DNA from: an uncultured Mycoplasma sp.
GTDB taxonomy: Bacteria; Bacillota_I; Bacilli_A; RF39; UBA660
DNA: 10,350 bases
Reading direction: 5' to 3'
NCBI GenBank assembly: GCA_905209745.1
Contig: CAJLUG010000020.1
Coordinates: 1 to 10,350 of the forward strand
The notes under the pieces are model-generated. The model ran no database searches, was not told the DNA's origin, and saw nothing but the letters and a program-made list of their open reading frames with translations. How positions within the stretch are numbered: position 1 is the stretch's first letter; every line of letters begins with the position of its first letter. Positions 5,319-10,350 of the stretch are shown piece after piece. The position numbers and the translations under genes are program-made.

Positions 5319-6053
5319 ATGAAAAAACATCCATTAGATATCGCAATATTAATTTGTCTAATTATAATCATTATTTTATTAGTAATATTATTATGGCCAG
5401 AAGAAAAAACAAGTGCAAATAAAAAACAAGAAAATGAAGTAGAGGTAAAAGAAGAAAAGAATGAATCAAAAACAACACCATCTAAGTCTCTATTACAAGA
5501 AACAACTCCCGCAACAAACGAACAAGAAGTAATATCTTATATTGAAGAAGTAAATAGAAAAGTAGATACCATGTCAACAGACGATAAAACCGTAAAAGAG
5601 ACCTTAGAAGATACTTTTATAACCTTAACAGACTTTATTTTCTATGGTGGAGAAATTAAAGGAGTAACCTTTAACGAATTAACAGACAGGGCCAAAGAAA
5701 AAGTATTGACATTATATAATACCATGGATCAAAAAATAGAAAGTAAGTTTCCAAATTATAAAGAAAATATTGCTACTACGGCCAAGAAAAGTTACACTAC
5801 CGCAGTAGAAAAAGCCAATGAATTAAAAGAAAATATTCTTTCCAAATATAAAGAACAAGTAGGAGAAAATGCGTATAATAATGTTGTAGAGAGCTTTCAA
5901 GAAGATAAAGATAATCTAAAAGAAAGTGCCACACCCTACATTGAAAAAGGAAAAGAATTAACAGATAGTGCGATTACAAAAGGAAAAGAAGTAGTAGATA
6001 ACACCAAAGAAAAACTAGATTCTTGGTATCAAGAGTTTAAAGAAAGTAGGTAA
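5319..6053 (+). CDS. Membrane-anchored helical protein of unknown function
   Basis: A 244-residue protein with no family I can name. After MKKHPLD comes a strong hydrophobic helix (about 8-27, ending in WPEEK), then a Lys/Glu/Thr-rich linker to about residue 65. A longer, mostly alpha-helical amphipathic region follows. Residues 150-240 contain loosely repeating KxKELxxxxxxKxKE segments (for example EKGKELTDSAITKGKEVVDNTKEK) that recall LEA-, apolipoprotein- or YtxH-like helices. There is no cysteine for lipidation and no recognised enzyme motif. The start has TGAGGTG 7 nt upstream (5305-5311). The gene leads the operon and its stop is only 3 nt before mtaB, so it is cotranscribed with tRNA-modification and DNA-repair genes. 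Confidence 0.85.
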   Translation: MKKHPLDIAILICLIIIIILLVILLWPEEKTSANKKQENEVEVKEEKNESKTTPSKSLLQETTPATNEQEVISYIEEVNRKVDTMSTDDKTVKETLEDTFITLTDFIFYGGEIKGVTFNELTDRAKEKVLTLYNTMDQKIESKFPNYKENIATTAKKSYTTAVEKANELKENILSKYKEQVGENAYNNVVESFQEDKDNLKESATPYIEKGKELTDSAITKGKEVVDNTKEKLDSWYQEFKESR

Positions 6054-6056
6054 TAC

Positions 6057-7328
6057 ATGAAAACAGCCGCAATTTTAACCTTAGGATGTAAAGTAAATAC
6101 ATATGAAAGCGAATATATCATCAGCAAACTAAAAGAAAATAACTATGAAATCAAAGACTTTAATGAAGTTTGTGATGTCTATATTATCAATACTTGTACA
6201 GTAACCAATACCAGTGATATTAAATCAAAAAAAATGATAAGAAAAGCCAAAAGAAATAATCCCGATGCCTGTATTGTTGCGATGGGCTGTTTCATAGAAG
6301 CAAATAAAGAGTTAGAGATTCCAGGTGTTGATATTTTAATAGGTAACAAAGATAAATCAAAAATCATCGAACTATTAGAAGAATATAACAAGAAAAAAAC
6401 ACAAATAAAAAGACTATATAAAGATACCAATTGGTCTTTTGAAGATATGTATATCGAAAACTTTCCAGGTAGAACCAGAGCCTTTGTCAAAATACAAGAT
6501 GGTTGTGAAAACTTCTGTTCTTACTGTATTATTCCTTATGTAAGAGGAAAATGTCGTAGTAAAGAACCAAAAACCGTCATAAATGAAATCAAAGCCTTAG
6601 TAAAAAACGGTTATAAAGAAGTAGTATTAACAGGAATTCATACTGGAAACTATGGAGTGGATCTAGATACCAATTTTCCTACACTACTAAAAGAAATATT
6701 AAAAATTAAAGGACTAGAACGTCTTCGTATTTCTTCTATCGAAATAACAGAGTTAACAGATGAAGTATTAGAAGTAATAAAAGATAACAAGGTAATTGTT
6801 GATCATATGCATATTCCCTTACAAGCAGGAAGTAACCATATCTTAAAATTAATGAATAGAAAATATGACCTAGATTATTTCTTTCATAAAATAGAACAAA
6901 TTAGAAAAATAAGAAAAGATATCGCAATATCAACAGATGTCATTGTAGGCTTTCCAAACGAGACAGAAGAAGATTTTAAAGATACCTTAGATACATGTAG
7001 AAAACTATTCTTTTCTAAGATTCATGTCTTTCCCTATAGTGAAAGAAAAGGTACCAAAGCCTCTGAATTAGATGGCCATATTCCAGGAAATATCAAAAAA
7101 GAAAGAGCGAGAACTCTACTTAGTCTATCGAAAGAGTTAGAAATCGCCTATATGGAAAAATTTATTGGTAAAAAAGTAGAAGTCTTAATTGAAGAAGTAA
7201 AAAATGGTAAAAGTTATGGACATACCTCAAACTATATTCATGTAGAAATAGAAAGAAAACTACCAAGAAATAACATGGTAGAAGTAACCCTAGAAAAAAT
7301 AGAGTATCCCTATGTAATAGGAAAATAG
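6057..7328 (+). CDS. mtaB: tRNA t6A37 methylthiotransferase MtaB
   Basis: A 423-residue radical-SAM enzyme of the methylthiotransferase family. The N-terminal UPF0004 domain has the three auxiliary-cluster cysteines: C11 (TLGCKVNTYE), C47 (NTCTVTN) and C78 (MGCF). The radical-SAM core has the CxxxCxxC cluster motif CENFCSYC (C150, C154, C157), then LTGIHTGNYG (191-200) and MHIPLQAGSN (251-260). A short C-terminal TRAM domain (about 365-423) should bind tRNA. LGCKVNTYES and the length point to MtaB, which converts t6A to ms2t6A at position 37 of ANN-decoding tRNAs, and not to MiaB or the ribosomal-protein enzyme RimO. Second gene of the operon, 3 nt after the preceding stop and 12 nt before recD2. 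Confidence 0.93.
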   Translation: MKTAAILTLGCKVNTYESEYIISKLKENNYEIKDFNEVCDVYIINTCTVTNTSDIKSKKMIRKAKRNNPDACIVAMGCFIEANKELEIPGVDILIGNKDKSKIIELLEEYNKKKTQIKRLYKDTNWSFEDMYIENFPGRTRAFVKIQDGCENFCSYCIIPYVRGKCRSKEPKTVINEIKALVKNGYKEVVLTGIHTGNYGVDLDTNFPTLLKEILKIKGLERLRISSIEITELTDEVLEVIKDNKVIVDHMHIPLQAGSNHILKLMNRKYDLDYFFHKIEQIRKIRKDIAISTDVIVGFPNETEEDFKDTLDTCRKLFFSKIHVFPYSERKGTKASELDGHIPGNIKKERARTLLSLSKELEIAYMEKFIGKKVEVLIEEVKNGKSYGHTSNYIHVEIERKLPRNNMVEVTLEKIEYPYVIGK

Positions 7329-7340
7329 AAAGGAAATTAT

Positions 7341-9533
7341 ATGGAATCATACATCAAAGGACATTATATAAGAAGTATTTATCAAAATAGTAATGGTTAT
7401 CATGTTGGAATCTTTAAAGTAACTGCAACAAACGACGAAGAATTAAAAAAATATCTAGATAAGACCATTACCTTTACTGGATACTTTCATGAATTAAATG
7501 ATGTAGATACCTATCTTTTTTATGGAAAATTAACAATTCATCCCAAATATGGTACTCAGTTTAGTGTAGTAAACTATGAACGAGGAAAAAGAGAAGAAAA
7601 AAATAGTATTATCGAATTTTTAACGAGTGGTCTATTTAAAGGAATAGGTGAAGTAAAAGCCAAAAAAATAGTAGAAGTATTAGGAAAAGATACACTTAAG
7701 ATAATACTAGAAAACCCTTCGAATTTAATATTAATACCAGGCATTACCAAGAAAAATATCGATACCCTACATAATAAATTAAAAGAATATGAATCAAGTT
7801 ATGAGATAGTCTTATATTTAACAGAACTAGGTTTTACCACCAAAGATGCCATGTTAATCTATAATTTTTATAAAGAAAAAACAAAAGCAGTAATTAAAGA
7901 AAATATCTATGAACTATTTTATAGTATTCGTGACTTAAACTTTAAAAAGATTGATCGTATCGCTTTAAAAAATGGTGTCGAAAAAACATCTTCCATTAGA
8001 GTCTGTGCATCGATTATTTACGTAATGGAAGAAGTAAGTAATACCTATGGTCATAGTTATTTTTACTATGATGAAATAAAAGAATACTTAAGAAGAGTCT
8101 TAATGGAAGATATTAGTGAAGAACTTTTCCAAGAATCTTTAATAACGTTAGAAAAAGAGTTAAAAATAATAAATAAAATGGATAGATATTATCTAAAAGA
8201 AATGTATGAAGCAGAAACCTTTATTGTAAAAAGAATAAGACTTCTAAACCATAAAGAAGAAAGTCGTCATAAATTACTAGAAGAAAAATTAAATGAATTA
8301 GAAAAGAATTTAATGATTACTTATAACGAAGATCAGAAAAAAGCCATACTAGAAAGTATTAAGAAAAATATCTTAATCATAACTGGTGGACCTGGTACCG
8401 GAAAGACAACCATTATGAAAGGAATCGTAGAGCTATATCGTGATGTCCATAAATTATCTTATGAAAGGCTGACCGATAAACTTGCCTTACTTGCTCCAAC
8501 GGGACGTGCCGCCAAAAGAATGAGTGAAGAAACAGGTATGCCGGCATCAACCATTCATCGCTTCTTAAAATGGAATAAAGATACCAATAAATTTCAAGTA
8601 GATGAATATCATAAAAGTAAAGTAGAAGTAGTAATCATCGATGAAGTAAGTATGGTAGATACACTACTATTTTATAGCTTGTTAAAAGGAATCTCTGCTG
8701 ATACCAAAATCATTCTAGTAGGCGATGCCTATCAATTACCATCGGTAGGTCCAGGACAAATACTACATGACTTTATCGAAAGTAAAAAAATAGAAGTAGT
8801 AGAATTAAAAGAACTATATCGTCAAGGAAAAGATTCTAATATCTTAACACTTGCCTATGACGTTAGAAATGGTAAAGTAAATGATACTGTCTTCAACCAA
8901 AAAGAAGACTTAACCATGATAGAATCTACTGGCAAAGAACTATTAGAAAACGTAATAGAAGTCGCAACAACCTATAAAGACTTATCCTATAAAAAATTCC
9001 AAATACTAGCGCCAATGTATAAAACCATCTATGGGATTGATGAAATAAATAATCGCTTACAAAAAATATATAATCCCAAAACCAAAGAAAAAAAAGAAGT
9101 AGTAGTAGGAGAAGTAACTTTTAGAGAAGGGGACAAAGTAATAGAATTAACCAATATGCCAGAAGAAAATATCTATAATGGTGATATCGGTATAATTACC
9201 AATATTACCCTAACACCATCAAAAAAAATTACTATTGATTTTGATGGTAACGAAGTAGTATTTACGGCCAGTAACTTTAATAAATTTCGTCTAGCTTATG
9301 CCATATCTATCCATAAAGCCCAAGGTAGTGAGTTTGATGTCGTAGTAATGCCAATTGTAAAAAGTTATAAAAAAATGCTTTATCGTAAATTAGTCTATAC
9401 TGGAATTACTAGAAGCAAAAAAAACCTTTATTTAATTGGTGAAAAAGATGCCTTAGCGATTGCCGTAAAAAATACATCTTCTGATATCAGACGAACAACA
9501 ATCAAAGAATTTTTAGAAAATGGAATAAAATAA
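7341..9533 (+). CDS. recD2: RecD2-type ATP-dependent 5'-3' DNA helicase
   Basis: A 730-residue superfamily 1B helicase of the RecD2 type, found in bacteria as a protein independent of RecBC and linked to repair and replication-fork maintenance. The N-terminal region (about 1-80) fits the RecD2 OB-like domain, followed by helix-hairpin-helix segments around 98-150 (GLFKGIGEVKAKKIVEVLG; LILIPGITKKNIDTL). Helicase motifs are complete: Walker A GGPGTGKTT (349-357), Ia LLAPTGRAAKRM (383-394), II IIDEVSMVD (432-440), III VGDAYQLPSVGPG (460-472), IV LYRQ (492-495), V SIHKAQGSEFD (656-666) and VI YTGITRSKKNLYLIG (686-700). Length is normal for the family. AAAGGAAA lies upstream of the ATG, 12 nt after the mtaB stop. 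recB and recC are not in this window. Confidence 0.95.
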   Translation: MESYIKGHYIRSIYQNSNGYHVGIFKVTATNDEELKKYLDKTITFTGYFHELNDVDTYLFYGKLTIHPKYGTQFSVVNYERGKREEKNSIIEFLTSGLFKGIGEVKAKKIVEVLGKDTLKIILENPSNLILIPGITKKNIDTLHNKLKEYESSYEIVLYLTELGFTTKDAMLIYNFYKEKTKAVIKENIYELFYSIRDLNFKKIDRIALKNGVEKTSSIRVCASIIYVMEEVSNTYGHSYFYYDEIKEYLRRVLMEDISEELFQESLITLEKELKIINKMDRYYLKEMYEAETFIVKRIRLLNHKEESRHKLLEEKLNELEKNLMITYNEDQKKAILESIKKNILIITGGPGTGKTTIMKGIVELYRDVHKLSYERLTDKLALLAPTGRAAKRMSEETGMPASTIHRFLKWNKDTNKFQVDEYHKSKVEVVIIDEVSMVDTLLFYSLLKGISADTKIILVGDAYQLPSVGPGQILHDFIESKKIEVVELKELYRQGKDSNILTLAYDVRNGKVNDTVFNQKEDLTMIESTGKELLENVIEVATTYKDLSYKKFQILAPMYKTIYGIDEINNRLQKIYNPKTKEKKEVVVGEVTFREGDKVIELTNMPEENIYNGDIGIITNITLTPSKKITIDFDGNEVVFTASNFNKFRLAYAISIHKAQGSEFDVVVMPIVKSYKKMLYRKLVYTGITRSKKNLYLIGEKDALAIAVKNTSSDIRRTTIKEFLENGIK

Positions 9534-9538
9534 AAAAA

Positions 9539-9563
9539 TCACTTCATAATAAAAATGAGGTGA
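9539..9563 (+). promoter_or_regulatory. Hairpin sequestering the ribosome binding site of the 55-residue gene
   Basis: TCACTTCAT (9539-9547) pairs with ATGAGGTGA (9555-9563) with one G-U pair and a 7-nt loop. The right arm contains the whole GAGGTG binding site (9557-9562) of the gene starting at 9569. The left arm begins 5 nt after the recD2 stop, so a ribosome ending recD2 would melt it. This suggests translational coupling. Confidence 0.45.
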
Positions 9564-9568
9564 ATAAT

Positions 9569-9736
9569 ATGGAAAAGAAAACAAGAAATAAAATGATGTG
9601 GGCTGCCCTATTAGGTGGCCTTGGAGTAGCGGGATATATGTATATGAGAAAAAATCCCAACGCTATGTCCAATATGAAAGAAATGGCTAAAAACGCTGCC
9701 AAAACAACCTACGATAAACTAGAAGATATTGACTAA
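9569..9736 (+). CDS. Small YtxH-like single-pass membrane protein (55 residues)
   Basis: The 55-residue product begins MEKKTRNKMMWAALLGG. A basic N-terminus leads into a Gly-rich membrane helix (about 9-26, LLGGLGVAGYMYM), followed by RKNPNAMSNMKEMAKNAA and an acidic tail LEDID. This layout (membrane helix with small-residue packing motif, then an amphipathic Lys/Ala helix) resembles YtxH-like general-stress membrane proteins, which have no known biochemical activity. GAGGTG lies 6 nt before the ATG and the gene is followed by a strong terminator, so it is a real last gene of the recD2 operon. The stop codon lies in the terminator loop. Confidence 0.8.
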   Translation: MEKKTRNKMMWAALLGGLGVAGYMYMRKNPNAMSNMKEMAKNAAKTTYDKLEDID

Positions 9737-9756
9737 AAGTTAATATCTTTTTTTTT
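9724..9756 (+). terminator. Strong intrinsic terminator ending the mtaB-recD2 operon
   Basis: AGATATTGAC (9724-9733) pairs with GTTAATATCT (9739-9748) with one G-U pair and loop TAAAA, followed by an unbroken T run (9748-9756). The left arm is coding sequence and the TAA (9734-9736) is in the loop. Confidence 0.8.
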
Positions 9757-9794
9757 GGAGGATAAGCTTACTTTTTCTCTATGATATAGATAGT

Positions 9795-9800
9795 AGGAGA
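9795..9800 (+). promoter_or_regulatory. Ribosome binding site of the shortened Rpn-like gene
   Basis: AGGAGA, 6 nt before the ATG at 9807. It shows that the original gene start is retained. Upstream, TTGGAG (9755-9760) and TATGAT (9780-9785) are 19 bp apart, a weak candidate promoter. Confidence 0.5.
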
Positions 9801-9806
9801 AAAGAT

Positions 9807-10184
9807 ATGAGAAAATTTTACACATGTAAATATGATAGAGCTTTTAAAGAAGTATTCATGAATGAGAAAAATAAAGAAATCATCATGTTAGATTTACCAC
9901 TAGAAGAGTTAAAGTCTCTATCTAAAAATGATCGTATGGTGACAAAGTACATGAGTGAATTAAAGAGAGTAAATGAAGATCCAGAATTTTTCGAGTTTAT
10001 GAGTGCAGAAGAAGATAACAGAAAGATAGAAAGCTCAATACAAAGAGAAATGACAGAAAAAGGCTTAGAACAAGCTCAAAAACAAATTATCGAGTCCATG
10101 TTAAAAAATGGTCTGGATGCTGAGACAATATCTAGATATACAGATATAGATATGGAAACAATAAAAAAGTATCAAGACAAATAA
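9807..10184 (+). CDS. Internally deleted Rpn/PD-(D/E)XK transposase-family protein (125 residues)
   Basis: The N-terminus (MRKFYTCKYDRAFKEVFMNEKNKE, 1-24) is the opening of Rpn-family proteins (recombination-promoting nuclease/putative transposase, PD-(D/E)XK fold). From about residue 27 (MLDLPLEELKSLSKNDRMV) the sequence matches the C-terminal part of the same family: the YMSEL...EFFEFMSAEEDNRK region, a Glu/Lys/Gln helix (EMTEKGLEQAQKQ), and a helix-turn-helix-like end (IIESMLKNGLDAETISRYTDIDMETIKKYQDK). Intact members are about 280-320 residues, so the nuclease core with its catalytic residues is missing while the frame is kept. It has a binding site and a downstream terminator, so it may still be expressed. 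It is either a neutral remnant or a small protein that could bind full-length relatives. Family assignment is from memory of the conserved ends. Confidence 0.7.
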   Translation: MRKFYTCKYDRAFKEVFMNEKNKEIIMLDLPLEELKSLSKNDRMVTKYMSELKRVNEDPEFFEFMSAEEDNRKIESSIQREMTEKGLEQAQKQIIESMLKNGLDAETISRYTDIDMETIKKYQDK

Positions 10185-10251
10185 TAAGGACCTACTTTTT
10201 AAATCATCTAGGTATCTATCTTGTCTGAAACACTGGATATTGTGTAAAAAT

Positions 10252-10284
10252 AAGTAAAGTTTCTTTGAAAAACTTTACTTTTTT
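10252..10284 (+). terminator. Intrinsic terminator after the Rpn-like gene
   Basis: AAGTAAAGTTT (10252-10262) pairs perfectly with AAACTTTACTT (10270-10280) around a 7-nt loop, and the T run continues to 10284. It lies about 70 nt after the preceding stop. Nothing else is recognised between 10185 and 10251. Confidence 0.7.
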
Positions 10285-10292
10285 GTTATAAT
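10265..10292 (+). promoter_or_regulatory. Promoter of the right-edge gene, overlapping the terminator
   Basis: TTGAAA (10265-10270), a 16-bp spacer and an extended -10 TGTTATAAT (10284-10292). The -35 box sits in the loop and first base of the right arm of the terminator hairpin. Transcription would start near 10299, about 25 nt before the ATG. Confidence 0.6.
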
Positions 10293-10323
10293 TAAAACAG
10301 TTAGATATTAGGAGTGATAATAA

Positions 10324-10350
10324 ATGGCATTAAAATATGATGAGTCATCG
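10324..10350 (+). CDS. Start of a gene, possibly a type II topoisomerase B subunit (ParE/GyrB-like)
   Basis: Only nine codons are present (MALKYDESS) before the window ends. The ATG has AGGAG (10310-10314) 9 nt upstream and a good promoter. ParE and GyrB proteins of Firmicutes often begin with a short leader, then YDxSSIxVLEGLEAVRKRPGMYIG, so YDESS at this position suggests topoisomerase IV subunit B. Nine residues are too few to be sure. Confidence 0.4.

Noticed and set aside
6179..6490. Minus-strand open frame inside mtaB
   Set aside because: mtaB is strongly supported by its cluster motifs across this stretch, and the reverse frame shows no family features.
7162..7350. Minus-strand open frame over the mtaB-recD2 junction
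   Set aside because: Short, without a start signal, and lies over two well-supported genes.
9539..9563. Terminator for a minus-strand transcript
   Set aside because: On the minus strand the hairpin is followed by a T run, but one pair becomes an A-C mismatch and no minus-strand gene exists upstream of it to terminate.
10242..10258. GTGTAAA followed 10 bp later by AAGTAAA upstream of the right-edge gene, as another regulator site
   Set aside because: The second half-site differs and is part of the terminator stem, so the similarity is probably accidental.

Overview
The window is AT-rich DNA with standard-code genes (TGG encodes Trp and no gene depends on reading TGA). It has strong AGGAGG-type ribosome binding sites and sigma-A-like promoters. 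Gene content is typical of low-GC Firmicutes: an OmpR-family two-component system, a SpoVB-like flippase, MtaB, RecD2 and IS200/IS605-type tnpB. An uncultured Bacilli/Erysipelotrichia-type gut bacterium is the most likely source. This is inferred from gene content only.

Left edge (1-550): the 5' end of a tnpB transposon gene with its own promoter runs off the window. Next to it is a roughly 315-bp deletion derivative of a second insertion sequence. This has 13-bp inverted ends, an N-terminal transposase remnant with a stop codon, and an internal terminator hairpin.

Minus-strand block (550-3983): a SpoVB/MOP-type lipid-linked glycan flippase lies upstream of a response regulator and a sensor kinase whose reading frames overlap. 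The regulator promoter has a good -10, no good -35, and two copies of TTTACAC 20 bp apart where an activator would sit. The divergent intergenic region 3984-4221 carries four copies of the same core (TGTAAA on the plus strand) as two pairs with a 10-bp period. The simplest reading is that the regulator controls itself, the flippase and/or the divergent gene: a small local envelope regulon.

Plus-strand block (4222-9756): first comes an unrecognised membrane-anchored acidic protein with a three-copy internal motif and its own terminator. It is followed by an apparent four-gene operon behind one strong promoter at 5264-5292. The operon encodes a membrane-anchored helical protein, MtaB (tRNA ms2t6A37 synthesis), RecD2 (5'-3' DNA helicase) and a 55-residue YtxH-like membrane peptide, ending at a strong terminator.

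Right edge (9757-10350): a 125-residue remnant of an Rpn/PD-(D/E)XK transposase-like protein that appears to have lost its middle by an in-frame deletion. After it come a terminator fused to a promoter and the first nine codons of a gene whose start looks like a type II topoisomerase B subunit.

I see no CRISPR array, tRNA, rRNA or recognised defence system. The most novel signals are the shared TGTAAA boxes, the repeat-bearing membrane protein at 4222, the IS deletion derivative and the shortened Rpn protein.
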